Source: Trileptium ribeirensis (Eukaryota; Nematoda; Enoplea; Enoplida; Thoracostomopsidae). From it: a DNA stretch of 64,000 nucleotides. The notes below the pieces were generated by a model, which saw only the letters and a program-made list of their open reading frames with translations, made no database searches and was not told the DNA's origin. Position 1 is the stretch's first letter. Each line of letters opens with the position of its first letter. Positions 28,790 through 41,348 of the stretch are shown one piece after another. The stretch is from contig JASANE010007290.1 in the NCBI GenBank assembly GCA_030248225.1, positions 1 through 64,000 on the forward strand, given 5' to 3'. The position numbers were made by a program, and so were the translations under genes.

Positions 28790-29280
28790 AATTTTGGCTT
28801 TGGAGGGGGGTTGAGGAGGTCGTGTCTGTATGTGTGTCTGTCGCACCTGGATCTCGATAACGGTTGGGCGGATTTTGATCCAAGATAGCTCATTCGAACC
28901 GCAATGGTCGGTTTAGGTGTAGTGACGGAGCCCGATTTTTGAATTTTTTGCCGTGGGAAACGCTATGGGGCAAAATGTCGTCATTTTGGACCATTTTCGG
29001 GCACCCCTCCTTTTACTTTTCTCAATAAGTACACGAGGTATCCGCAAACTAATAGGCTTATTCCATGTAGCTTTACCAGGGCTTTCCAATGATATATAAC
29101 AAGTTTTTAAAATACTTCCCAATCTGTAGTATATAAGCTTATAGTTGGCGCCAAATTTCATATTTGGTGAAAAGTCGTGGGAAATGCACCTAAATGTGTG
29201 CATATTGTTGGCTTTAGTGTCGGATATGGGGTTTTCTGGGCCAACAAGCTGATTGCGAGTGTCAAAAATATTGTGTGGCA
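28790..29280. repeat. Repeat fragment sharing the head core of the Helentron-like family
   Basis: 28850-28915 aligns with the head of copies A and B: tctcgataacgg..gggcggattttgat.caaga, then tcattcgaaccg.aatgg. The rest (gccgtgggaaacgctatggg...cgggcacccctcc) is unlike them. So a separate repeat family carries the same ~60 bp core. Boundaries are unknown. Confidence 0.5.
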
Positions 29281-31051
29281 AATATATTTCACACTTCTAC
29301 TTCATACTTGGTATGAAAAATGAGATTTTTCTCAAGTGTCGGTTTGAATTCTTTAATGTTCTTTTCACGGTCAATTTAGGGTTTTATTGAATTGTTAAAT
29401 TGTTGATTGTTTTTGTACTCGTTGTATGATGTTTTCTCTACTGCATACGTTGGCTATCAAAAGAGGCGAGCGTAACTATGACTCATCACTGACGGTTTAT
29501 ATAATGCTGCACCTGCGTACTGTGTGTAGGCTTGGTTTGTGTGTGCTTTTTACAACAGACTTCGGGGGATTGTGTTCGCCACTCGAAATTTGGCTCGAAA
29601 GCGAGCTTCACTAGTATTTTGGCAGTTTTCTTGCAGTCTTATACGAGAGACTTGTCCAATAATATCAAATTTGTTTTGCATATTCAATTTTAATAATGGC
29701 ACATGTACATTTTTGCGATATAATAATGTGCTTTGCAATGTGTTTTCAATATTTTAAATATATATATTATAACCGAGTTAACCACAATGTGATTGATATC
29801 GGTTTTGAAAAGACGGTCATTTTCTGTATACACCTATAACTTTTGAGTGATCAAACGGGAAAACACGATTGGTAACTAATAACTAAGATAGACTGTGGAA
29901 CATTGTCGATCCATAAAACTGGACTCTATTATCTCAATCTATGTGTTACCATGACGATGTTACAGATTGTGTGAGTCAGGCAGGATTACAATAGCACGTT
30001 GACACAGCAAAATGCTTCACAATAAGTATACTTGCCAAAAGTTATAGTCGTTAACTCGAATGTTAATATATTATTATTAATTTTAATATCCGCGAAATTT
30101 CAACCTACATAGTATCGAAAAATTTGCGGCACGCAATGATTGATGTATAATAAAAGGAAAAACGTTTTTTGATTTTGCCTGTAAATTTTACGCACAATAT
30201 ATTTCTCTTGTGTTTTCTTTTTAATGTATATTTTTTGGAGAACTAATCGATTTACGTATAAAATTCGTTTAAACCAAATCAAAACGTTGTGCGCACGTCA
30301 CTTGAAATGTATGCAGAAATATTGCACGTTAATAGTGTTTGATGTGTACACTAGTTTTATCATATACATATGTAAATACATCATGTCAGAGAAATCTTGG
30401 ATACGAAACTTTAAAAGTTGTCATATTTTGTTTACGACTATAACAGATATGCGTTTTGGTTTATACTAAAGGGATATATATCACCAATTTTAGGGTTAAT
30501 GTTAACACGCTGTGGTGCATGTGTTAGCACAGCCATACTAATCCGACCTCAGAAAAATTTGCTGTGCATGTTTTCAGCGGTGTCAGTAAAAAGAAATTTT
30601 GGCCCTTTCCAACTAAATAACGCGATCATTTACCTCGTGTCTTATCAGGATGGACAGATTTGTTCTGTAGTGGATTTCTCAACTGATAAGTATATATTTA
30701 TTTAACAGTATTGCTAGTTATTAATCATAGTAGTAGTTGCTCTGAATTGGTTACAAGTTAAGAGTTGGGGCAGGTTAAATTAAAAATTAATTTAGCTTTT
30801 CTGATAGTTACAATAAAAAAGTACTTCAGAGGTTCCGAGAGTTAAAATAAAAATTACTTTAGAGGCTTTGATAGATAAATGCATATGTATTCCATCTGTT
30901 GTGTACGTTTCGAGCATCTATGTGGAAGTTTCACTAGCTATGCCTTCATGGAAAGGACATCGATTCTTGAAAGGAATTTTACGCTGAGTTACACACAAAT
31001 TAGAATTGAAAATTTATCAAAGCCTGTGTGCAAATTGATTCAATTCTATCA
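29281..31051. other. Intergenic, unassigned
   Basis: AT-rich with no supported gene. Frames of 60-95 codons here show no conserved motif or splice-compatible homology. Confidence 0.45.
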
Positions 31052-31822
31052 TCAGAGTGTAGTGTGGCGTAGCGGAGATTGTGTTTTGTAGGAGTGAAAG
31101 CTTTTAAATCCCGCCTGCGGGTGTGTGATCGGCCATAACTCGATAACGACTTAACCTATTTTCATGATTCGAAACTCTAACCGATTTGTCTGTATATCCC
31201 GTGGCGTTTTTTGATTTGTGGTCTGGTTCCCAGCTCAGAGTTTAAAATGAGGAGTTTTTCCTCGTTTTAGTACCTTTCATGAAGCAAGGTTATTTTTATA
31301 TCAACTTGCAAATTATTTTTTTATTTGGATGGTTTTATTTCATAGTAAAACGATAAATTCCGATGCCATTTCTTCTGTTTTTGGATTGAGGCTCCGGTTC
31401 TGGACTTATGTGGTTTTAGGTATGGTTCCTCGCCCCAAAATTCGAAAATTTGTTCCGATGTCCTGACCTGCTAAAAGTTTCACTTGGTGATTTTCAAGCA
31501 TGGGAAACTTATTACCGGTCTTGGTTTTGCTCAGCGGCCCATGTTTCCATTGGTATGGGATTATGGCGCCCCCATGGTTCCTCGACCCAGAATTCCTAAT
31601 TTTATTGTGACGTCCTGGGAGGCTGATAGCTTGCATTTGGGGTTTTCGGGCATGGGAAACTTATCGCCAGTGTTAGTTTTGTTGTAACTGGTTCAGTACT
31701 GTGTTATATCCACATGTAGCATATCGATGTATGCTATCGAGAGCTGATTGGTTGTACACACAAAAGGCGTAGGTGTACCTATAATTGTTCACAACACTCT
31801 GCAATCTTGATACAGCTACTAG
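31052..31822 (+). mobile_element. Helitron/Helentron-like element, copy C (short array)
   Basis: Begins A|TCAGAGTGTAGTGTGGCG and ends gctaCTAG|T, 771 bp. One head module, then little more than one monomer (catagtaaaacgataaat near 31340; gggcatgggaaac-like block twice), then the same tail with the atagcat stem region and the gtaggtgtacct block. It shows that array length is the main difference between copies. Confidence 0.7.
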
Positions 31823-32550
31823 TGATATACCTAACATATTGTGCATACTCGTACTGGGGTTATATATACATGTAATTTGCCACCAAGTTTCACAGAAGCG
31901 AATTTGCATTGGTACTGTGCTATTTTGCTACCAAATTATTCGTTATATCCTTAAAAATACTGAGGCATAGCTACACTTGAGTGAATTTAGATTTGACTTG
32001 GTGGAACCGAATTTGAAATGAAGGCCTTTCACGTTTTTAAAGGGTAATTTAGTTGTCTGATTTCAAAGAGGCGTATAACGACCACAAATTTATGTCGTAG
32101 TTCAATGAGTGTTGTATTGTAAAACTCCTAACATATATCGTTTTACTGTGATGTGTGTGTTTTTTTGTATTTTAATGTTTCATATGCTTGAATAAAGGTT
32201 TTGTACTGAATTTTGTTGCTGTATGCTGAGTTTATAGGGCATCGAGCATGACAAGATTTCCTCTGCGGTAACTCGCTCTAATCTGAATAGCAGATATTTG
32301 CAACGTCATTTCTTAATTTTTTTACTGAACGTCTGAAAAATAGATTTGGGAAATATTTTCTATAATTTTGTGGGTAGGTATAAAATACTGAAGTTACTCT
32401 AAAGAAAGACCTGGTATGCAAATCTTATTCCCAAATGTGAAAAGAATAAGAACCATTTGTTGGTTCTCCAGTCAGGAAATTTGTGATTAGGAAATATCTA
32501 ATTCGTGGGAAAATTATCATTTAGGTGAGCTATAGGGGCTGGAGGTTACA
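31823..32550. other. Intergenic, unassigned
   Basis: No feature recognised. Confidence 0.4.
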
Positions 32551-35330
32551 ACGTCAGGAAAAAGAACGGTTTACAAGGGGGGCAGTAACCCACCAGCATA
32601 GGCTTTGTTCATGACTCATTTCGTGGCCTTATGCAGCGTTCGTGTTGTGTATGATGTCCTGCTTGTTGGGCCTTTTGTTTCTCTGAGGCCGCGACTCTGC
32701 CGTATAGACAGGGTGACACCCATGTTGTAAACCAATTTCCGTGGGTTTTCGGCACATCTAGCTACTACGTTTTTTCTTCAGTGTCTTATACACCCTTAGC
32801 TACCAATTTGGCGCCAATGAACTAACTGGTGCCGTTTGCAGATAATGCAGTTTACCAGCCAACTCTGCAATGTAGTTTTTATCTTCGATTTTTGTCATAA
32901 GATAAGATGATTTCGGAAGAAGAAAGGTTAAAGTGGCCTCTATGTATGTTGTACTAGTTCTGGTTCTAAGGCGTCCCGGCTCACCATGGTCGTGCCGCTA
33001 TGGTGATCAGATGACCCCCACTCCCGTGGTGAACTTAAAGTTGACCTAACGGGAATCTGTTAGTTGAGTAGGTCGCTGGCGGGTTAACCAGGGTGTTCAA
33101 TCTGGCCCCTATTTTGGCCTACGTGTTAGTTGTATGGAGGACCCCGGAGGGAGGCCAACCCTTTAGGCATCCTCACTGGTAATAAGGTTGACCCACCTTT
33201 TCTTCAAACCCTTGGCACCAAGGTTTTAGTTCCTACTCCCCGCGTTTTTGGCGTAGACATTAACGTGAGCGATATTATGCCTACACAAGCCCCCTTGTTT
33301 TGTTACAGACCTGAGTCTCGGGGATGTGTTATTTCGGCTACGGGAGTCCCCTGCGCGTGTTTAAATATCTACGTTATCCAGAGTGGAGGGGAATTGCAAG
33401 TTTGTGCACCCACCCGGAATAATAACACGGTCTAGTTGGGGTTGCTCTTTCCTGGATTGCTTCCAGACATGCTTCTCTGAAGTATTAGAATTGGTTAACG
33501 GTTATGGCCAGAAATCCGGTAGCTTTGACAGTTACCTGCGAGACGCTCCCAGGACCTGGTGCCACATCAGATTTTGGAGGAGTGTTGTTTACTCTTGATC
33601 CGGTTGTTTGTTGTTTCCCTTCATGAGTCTGAAAATTCTCGCTGGCTTTGCTGACGGGATCGGGTCGCGTGTTAGCCCTAAATTGTCACTGTGCCATCCT
33701 AATCTTTGACCTGGTATAGCACAACTGGTTATCGCATGAATAAACGGCATACTTCAGTTATTTTTCTGATGGGCGCTAGGGGCGGCATATAATCAAATTT
33801 TATAATAACAATTAGTATAGCTATAGTTAGCATGAAAACACTATCATGACACAGAATTCAGAATTACATATAGTTGCGTGTATGAACCCGAGTGTGGTGC
33901 CTTTGCACGTACCCCATGTTTAAACACCGTTTCGGCCTCGCGACTACTCCCTTAAACTAGATAGTTTCGATACTCTTGTGGTTTGGTTTACCCCACAATG
34001 TAACTCAAGAGGCTAATTCACAGACCGCTTGGAAGAAGGGTGCTCATAACCGGTATCCGACCCTCATTTGTGCATGCCTTCTTAAGGGCAAAGAAACCAT
34101 AGTAAGTGTACATGGTTGTTAGCATTATTCGTCGTTGGGACGGAAAGGAAAATACGTGGAGAAAATCAAGGAACGAAATAAATAAGCGAGGCCCCTCTAG
34201 TGGTACCATCACGGCGTACCAAAAAATTTCTTCTAGAGAAAAGGGAGCCCCGTAGGGCGCATAGGAAAGACACCCGAGAAAGGAAAACGTTGGGCATTAA
34301 AACGGGATTCGTGGGTTGCTTGCAAGACTTTCCGATCACGGAGGCTCAACCTACATCAAGCAGGTTTTCGACCATGGACACTCTGCCCTTATCCCTCGAA
34401 TGGTAAGGCCTCAACGTGGATGTCTACATAAATCCTCGCTTGGATCAATATTCCCATTTTTTTTCAGCAGAGCTCAATGAGGATTGGGATGTTTCGGTAC
34501 GGCTAGTAGGCCCCAATAGAGTAGCCTAAGTGCGGAAATATTAATTTAAATCAGTGAGGGAACACTGGGACGCAAACATTGTACGCTGTACTTTTCATTC
34601 TGCTCTGTCCTAAGGCACGCGACGACTGGTGCAAACCGGGCTTCTTTTCCATGATGCGTGGGACAGGAAAACCGAGCCGAACCACAATCGCGAGCGCTCC
34701 CGAGATGTCACGAAGTGTCCTTTGTGTGTAAGTCCAACCCGAGCTGAAAGCACGATTTCATAAACGTTTGGTCATAAATTATCCTACTATTTATTAAATT
34801 AAGTGCTCAAAACTTACATTCCTCGCTTCCCGCAACTAACCCTAAAATATTCTTGAAGTTTTGAACGATCGGTCGGTGAGCATTTATTGACGGGAACCAG
34901 TCGGAGTTGAAACACGAGAAAATTTGGCCTACAATATTTTGTTATGGCCGATCTTTCAAACCACCTAACGAAACATGAATCCATCCTTTCCCCGTGATGC
35001 ACGGAAAGGGAAGCCTCAGTCGAACCCAGGAAAGCAAACAACCCCAAATAAAAAAACAAAAGGAAATATGAATGCAATAAATACAGCTGTAGTACTCATT
35101 AAGAGACGCTAATGGCTTCTTCTTACAAGTATGGAAAATTTTATACCCACTTACAAAATTTTGGGGATGAGCATTTAAAAATTGCTGATTTGGACCTAGC
35201 ACAGTTACAGCTACCAGAAAAATCTGTATATAACACCTATGTAACCTTAAAATGCACAACTAATAGATCATACTCCAAGATTTCATAATTTTATAGCCAA
35301 AATTTAGCATTTATAAGCCCCATGTCGCAT
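32551..35330. other. GC-richer block of unknown origin
   Basis: Composition differs from its surroundings (many GC-rich stretches such as cgtcccggctcacc and accccggagggaggcc). It contains a 101-codon + frame (33130-33435) without recognisable domains. 32560-32615 resembles 49065-49135 (aaaagaac.g.tta.a.gggggc..cccacc). Two loose copies of a tttccatgatgcgtggg / ttccccgtgatgcacgg block occur near 34650 and 34985. It is probably an old repeat or processed insertion, but I cannot class it. Confidence 0.35.
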
Positions 35331-35890
35331 CTCATAAGGGTAATGACATGCCCAAGTACTCTTGAACAATGAAACCCACGTGTTTAACCAATAATACGCC
35401 CTTATTCTACCCTACAGTCGGGAGCCTAATTAATATTGCTTTTATTTTACCATATTCATACGTTCAGGTTTCAATTTGGATTCCAGCAAAAATTTGAAGT
35501 TCCGCTTCCGAATAATTTCGGTTCCTGTTTATTCAATGGTATGTACTAAGTTATTTGAGCTGTGGTAAATTTTTTTGCAAGAAATAGATTCTTTGCCTAT
35601 GTGAAGGTGAAGAAATTTGGACGGCTTGGCTAGTTGTTAATACCGAAATCATTCAACGCAAGAACAATATTCGATGGTGTTAATAGCTTGTGATCGATAA
35701 GTCATACTTGGAAAGCAGAAACCAATGTTGAATTGCTAGATCGGTATTCTAATTAATGTGTACCGTATTTTGGAAAACCAATGAGCTTGTATCACTTATA
35801 GATTTAGTTAGGCACGGATGCTCGAGATCCCAAAGTTCCGGGGGGGGGGGGATTGCAGCCGGCCGGTGGCGGGCGGGAGGGAGGTCGTTA
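35331..35890. other. Intergenic, unassigned
   Basis: No gene seen. A 13-base G run at about 35838-35850 precedes a GC-rich stretch (ccggccggtggcgggcggg). Confidence 0.4.
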
Positions 35891-36120
35891 GGAGGTGTTA
35901 AATTATCGAAATTTTTCGGGGCTCAAACTTTTTGTAACTTTTGCCAATTTTCCCCCGATTTTTGTCCACTTCCCTAATTGTTACCTATATTCTCAGATTT
36001 TTGCAAAAAATTTTCCGCACTTTTTCGGCGCCGTGGCTCCGGCATATCAGGGTACCTACAAGGGGAACTCTCGACCGAGGGGGGCTTCGAGACTCAGGGG
36101 ATAGTCCTTTCTCCCTCTAT
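35890..36120. repeat. Dispersed repeat, copy 1 of 2
   Basis: Similar to 41936-42150: taaattWtcgaaaatttttt, gctcaaactttttgtaactt, ttttgccaattttcccccga and gtccacttccctaattgtta in the same order, with matching spacing to gactc..ggggat and ctctatgagcatgt. Class unknown. Confidence 0.55.
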
Positions 36121-37396
36121 GAGCATGTGTGTAGTGGGCTACAGACAGGCGTTTGTTTTGTCGCATTCTTTGCCAATTTAGTATTGTTTGTAATAGTTTG
36201 ATATAAGTTAAATGGACGTATTGTGAAAGGTTAATGTTGATAGTCTGGGTGGGATTCGGAAACTATGAACGTTGCAGATTTTGCTCTGACATTTCTGTCT
36301 AACGATGATCACATAAGTTTTTCCATTTACGTAGAAATATTTCCAAATACACTAAAATATACAATCACGCGGTAGCCAAATTCCTAACATTCCGGCCCCG
36401 GCCAACGAGCTTCGACAGGTCAGTTACTTAATTAGCATTGAAATTTTATTGTCCGATTCCTTGGGGTATAAAAAAGCTTCTGATTTTTTCAAATAAAAAG
36501 CTGGTGTATTGGCATGCCATCTTTGTACTTCGAGCACCACTGCTTTTCTTAGTGGCGACGGTGACGTTTAGCAGCCCTTTGTGAAGGTCATGGCCTGTAT
36601 TTGGTAGTTCTGGACGACTTAGGAATCTCGTTTCGAAACGTCTGTCGACTGTCAGAAACTGTTGGTTCCTCTGCGGTAGATCGGACCACTTCGTCAAACG
36701 CTGCCCAAAAATTTGTCGGCTGGATCACAGCAAAAAGCTTGAAGAAACTGAAATATGCGGACTGGAAATTGAGACTGTCACAGATGTCGGTCAATTTATT
36801 GCATTGTATGAAGTTAGAGTTAATTTTACAACATTCTGCACTTTTAGTGCCATTAATACTTAGAATTCATGGTTGCTGAACCATTGTAAAAATTTAAAAT
36901 CTTAAATCATTTGAATAACGTCATTTTATCTACAGTTCGTTTTGGTTATTTAACACACCAGTATTGCTTATAGTTTCTAAAATAATGTTTAATATATACC
37001 AGTGGGTATTACACGTTCTTAACTTACACTTCTGTGACAGTCAATACAACAAGACTTCATACCTCTCTTTAATGAACATTTGCAAGATGTTTTGCACACT
37101 GGCAGATCCAGGATTAGTGCGGAGGGAGGGAGGGGGTGGAACCGCCTCCCATAAGAGTATACACAAACTACATGAACGTGAAAATGCGGAAGATTACAAA
37201 TGGATACATAAAATTGCCCAGTTAAACACTAAATTAAAATTAGTAAAAATAAATCAGAAACAAAACTACAGAGTTAGCATTGATGCAGCGAATTTGTGCC
37301 CTGAATACAAAAAAAAACAAATATGCTTATAAAGAAAGGATTGAGTGTCAGATTCAAAAATTGGCTTTTAACCTAATAAAAGTAACATATTCACAG
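36121..37396. other. Intergenic, unassigned
   Basis: Nothing certain. ggcagatccaggattagtgc followed by gggagggagggggtgg at 37103-37140 looks like the GC-rich tip of another inverted-repeat transposon, but the partner end was not found. Confidence 0.4.
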
Positions 37397-37709
37397 TGTC
37401 ACGTTTCCAGATTATTCTACGACAACATTGTTACTGTGCTAGTAGAGAATTTGTTGTTGAAACTTCCATGCTTAACAACATTCGAGAAATCTCAATTTGT
37501 TTGTATGTTTCTCAAATGTTATAGCTGTGTGTGTTCGGGTATATATATACTGCTGCCGGGCAGCGGTTATTCAGTGTACCAAGAGTACCGAGTGTGCATA
37601 TTTTGCATTTCGGTCTACTTGTTTTGCTTTCTACTTGTTTTTAAATGAAGCTTTTTATTTGACTCTCGTCACCTTGTGCTCAATTATGATCCGACCCTTT
37701 GATACAACA
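37397..37709 (+). repeat. 5' LTR of gypsy element
   Basis: 313 bp, TGTCACG...CAACA. Shares with the 3' LTR the blocks agattattctacga, acattgt.actg.gctaa/gta, gtgtgttcg, tatatatact/g, cttgtttt and ccgaccct..gatacaaca. Contains a TATA-like run at 37541-37550. The position equivalent to the 3' LTR's AATAAA reads aaatga. Confidence 0.9.
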
Positions 37710-37765
37710 ATGGTCAAGTGGCGCACTGAGTAGGATATTGGTCAACACCCGACAAGACTCCGAAC

Positions 37766-38748
37766 GTGTCTAGGTTGAAACGGATCATCGTCAACCATGA
37801 CGAAATTCGGCGAATTGGTCAAGCTGATGAGTCAACACTCCAGGTGCAATACTGGCAGATCGCAGCAATGGATCGTCAGCTAAAGGAAGATCAACAACGG
37901 ATCGAACAACGGCGATCGAAAACCGGTTTCTGCAGATACTCCAGGCTACTACCGCCGGGGCAAGCCTGAATGCCAATGTCACCCCCGGCTGCTGCAATTC
38001 CAACGTTCGCTCCATTCGAGTTTACTCCTGAGCTGTGGACCCACTACTAGGTCCGGTTCTACAACTTTGTTGGAGCCAACTCTATTCCAGGCGTGAAGAA
38101 GCCTCAAGTTTTCCTGGTCAATCAGTCCGCCACCACACAAACTGTTGGCTAATCTGACTAGTCAACAGTCACAGCCGAAATACATTAACGATCTCACCGT
38201 GGACGAAACCGTCAACTTCATGACGGACCAATTTGATCCCAAGCGCTTCACGGTCCAGGAACGGTTCAAATTCTGGAGCGACAGGAAACGCAAACCTGGT
38301 GAAACCATCCAAGAACTCTCCGCCCGTATTTGCCAAAACGCTGCGACGTGCGACTTCCCGTCCATCAAATATCCACAAGACGAAGCTCTTCGGACCAGAT
38401 TCATATGCTCCGTCAACAATGAAGCAGTGCTGAAAGATATCTTCATGATCACGGGCAACGGACTGTATTTTGATCACCGTTGAGGCGGAAGACGCTGCCA
38501 GAGTAGCCAAGGAAACCGCGGTACCTCCCAAACTGGTTAACAAGGGGAAAAAGCAGGTCTCTTCGCCCAAGGCGACCAAGAAGAAGACAAACGACGACGT
38601 GCTAGCTCCCAAGCAGAACTACTATCGTTGTGAAAAGAAGGACCACATTGCTAACGAATGCCGGTGCATTAACACTTCCTGCAACTGCCGCAACATCAAG
38701 GGACACATGGAAGCCATCTTCCGTATGAAACTTCGGGATCAAACCTAA
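37766..38748 (+). pseudogene. gag remnant of gypsy element
   Basis: Broken into several frames by stops (for example TAG at 38048-38050) and shifts. 37766-37969 is a charged, Gln/Arg-rich N-terminal segment. 38145-38460 holds the conserved retrotransposon capsid region (an F-x-V-Q-E-R-F-K-F-W stretch followed by a GE-T-I-Q-E-L-S-A-R motif). 38621-38735 has two degenerate zinc knuckles in which key Cys residues are replaced. Functionally it would be the nucleocapsid-forming protein of the element; this copy cannot make it. Confidence 0.85.
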
Positions 38749-38769
38749 ACGAAGAAGAAATCGGTGAAC

Positions 38770-41330
38770 AACATTTTAACTGTTCGCACGGTTGGATCAT
38801 TTCAAGACTTGGTGTCGTAGATAAAAGTACCTCTCGAAATCCGTGGAATAACCTGCATCATGGAATAGGATACCGGATCCTTGGGTAACTTCCTGACCAA
38901 GCAACAATGGGAATACGTCGGATCTCCAACTCTGAACAAGATGTCTACGCGTTTCGGTTCAGCAAGCAAGCGTGACCTACCCTTACTTGGTACGTTCATA
39001 GGAGCAGTTTCGACTCCTGGTTCTCCTGAATTCCAACAGGACGAATTCATCGAGGCCGACGTACCTGACCTCAGACTCCTGGGCCGATACGCTATTCAGC
39101 AGCCGGGAATTTCTTCGACCGGTACCTTACCGAATCCTGCCACGCTGTTTTCACACACCACAAGGAAGATCCTGTACTTCGTCAGGAACGCCGGAAACAT
39201 TGCGATCATTACCATTATCTCAGGAAACATGAACTTGGGCGTCTGAAAGACGAGGAACTGGAGGTGCAATTCAAAGCAAACACCGATCCGATATTCCACA
39301 AAGCTCGACCAGTGCCCATAGCGCTGCAGAAGGACCTAGCCGAAGTAATAAAGGATTATATCGTCAAAGTATTATGGGAACCAACTCAATTCAACGATTA
39401 TGGCATTTTTGTAGTATCTGTCAAGAAAATCGTATTGCCTGGCCAAGACAAGGCTAAATACGTGTTTGTAGTGCATATTCATGTACGGTTAACCCGTAAC
39501 TTCAACCGCACCGTCACCCGTTACCCATTCCGAAAGAGCTCATGCGAAAGCTCGGAGGTGGATATTGCTTCACAAAGATCATTTTGCTGACGCCTACAAT
39601 CAGATCAAGCTGGGCCTCAAAACTTGTCGGCCGCTCTGAACACTCAAGTCGGAGTATTGCTTCAGAATCGCCTGCCATTTGGTATCAATTCTGCACCTGG
39701 CTACTTCTTGCAAGTAATGGATCAATTTGCTCAAGATCTCCCTGGTGTGGTCATCTATCTGGACGACATTCTGGTTGGAGGAAAGACTGCCCAAGAGCAC
39801 AAACAACACCTCCGCCCTTCTGCAACGTATCGACGAACAAGACCTACGATGCTGACAGGAAGTGTCGTTTTGCTCAACCCTGGATCGAATATCTGGGATA
39901 CATTCTTTCAAACGAAGAATTGCCAAAGTACCAAGCGTTAACGACGTCTTGAAAATACCGGAACCGAAACATGCCTCAACCCTGCGGTCGTTCCTTGGAT
40001 CTGTCCAGTTCTATGCGAAGTTCCTGCTGCCTGACTTCGCAACGATTGCGGAACCGCTCTATCGGCTGATCAGGAAGAATGCTAAATGGGTCTGACAGGA
40101 ACCGGAAAAGTACTCATTCCAAAAAATAAAGGAAGGGCTGACGAACGACGACATCCAGGTTTACGTCGATGAAACGCTGCTAGTGGAAATATCCTGAGAT
40201 GCATCAAATATTGGAGTGGGAGCTGTAGTAGTGTTTCACCGCTTCCCTGACGGAAGCGGATGCCCAACGGCCAACGCATCCAAGATCCTATCAGAATGCT
40301 AGCAAAACTGTAGCCTAATCCAGAAGAAAGCCCTGGCTATCGTTTTCGGTCTGAAAAAGTTCTACTAGTTCATCTATGGACGACCGTTCACACTGGTTAC
40401 GGACCACAGGCCACTGGTCATTGACCACTGGCCATATGGTATTGGCAGCAAACAGATTAGCAAGATGGGCCTTGCTTCTCAGTCAATTCAACTACTTTAT
40501 CGAATACTGGAAGATCTCAGACCATGGAAACGCAGACGCCCTGAGTCGACTACTGTCTTACCCTGACGCTGAATCCGATGTGCAAGAAAGTGGCGAAGAT
40601 TCTGAGATGGTCTGCGCGATAAAAAACGTCAGCAACAAGGTGACTCCGGCTGATCAACAATCGGTTGCCTGTGAATTCTTCAAGGATCCAATCATCAGTA
40701 CCGTCATGCGATTTACTCGCGAATGATGGCCACCACAGGAGTGATGACGGTACAGAGATACAACGCTTGCGACAGATCACAGTCCAGCTTGGCCTATGCA
40801 ATGGATGCCTCATCCTTGGGAACCGCGTTGTGATACGAGCAACCTTCCGAAAACACGTGTTGGATCTCCTACACCCAGGACACTTTGGCATTTAGCGTAT
40901 GAAGAATCTTGCTCGAACTGCTGTCTACTCGCCAAATATCGACGTTGATATCGAAGCCACGTGTCACCACTGTGTGCCTTGTGGAGAACACCAGAACAAA
41001 CCCTCAAAACCTGCGAAAAGGATCCCGCTCTGTCAACGTAAAAGTTAATCTCCGCTTCCCAACTTGCCGACGACATCTGGAACAACTCGAACCACGCTAC
41101 CCCACGATCGAAGATAACGAACCTGGAGAACTCTCGAATACCGATCTGGAGCCAGAACACCATCAGCACAGAACAACGTTGGAATCGAACCGGTGGTCGC
41201 TCTGAATTCCGTAGCCTCTTCGTTGGAACCACCAGCAGCACGTGCGACACCCGCGTACTGTCCAACAAATCCAAGAAGATCCAAGCGGGCCCGCAAGCCA
41301 GTGAGGGACTTTTCGCCTTCACGGTGAGCC
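38770..41330 (+). pseudogene. pol remnant (protease, RT, RNase H, partial integrase)
   Basis: The protease active-site D-T-G-S lies at 38869-38880, directly after an in-frame TAG (38866-38868). Reverse transcriptase begins near 39240; its YLDD box is at about 39756-39767, with FGINSAPGYF upstream. Frameshifts occur near 39590 and 39800-39950. RNase H traces are DASNIGVGAV (after TGA at 40196-40198) and FTLVTDHRPL. The integrase zinc domain keeps H-P-G-H and C-H-H-C-V-P-C (about 40872-40982). The DDE catalytic core is missing: the sequence passes almost directly to a basic C-terminal tail (K-R-A-R-K-P-V-R-D-F, about 41284-41313). Confidence 0.88.
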
Positions 41331-41348
41331 TTAGGCTGGGCGGGGAGG

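Noticed and set aside
33130..33435. 101-codon + frame as a gene
   Set aside because: No recognisable domain, no splice-linked partner, and it is inside a block that looks like decayed repeat.
37097..37330. Complete inverted-repeat transposon beside the LTR element
   Set aside because: Only one GC-rich tip (ggcagatccagg) was recognised; no inverted partner or duplication was found.
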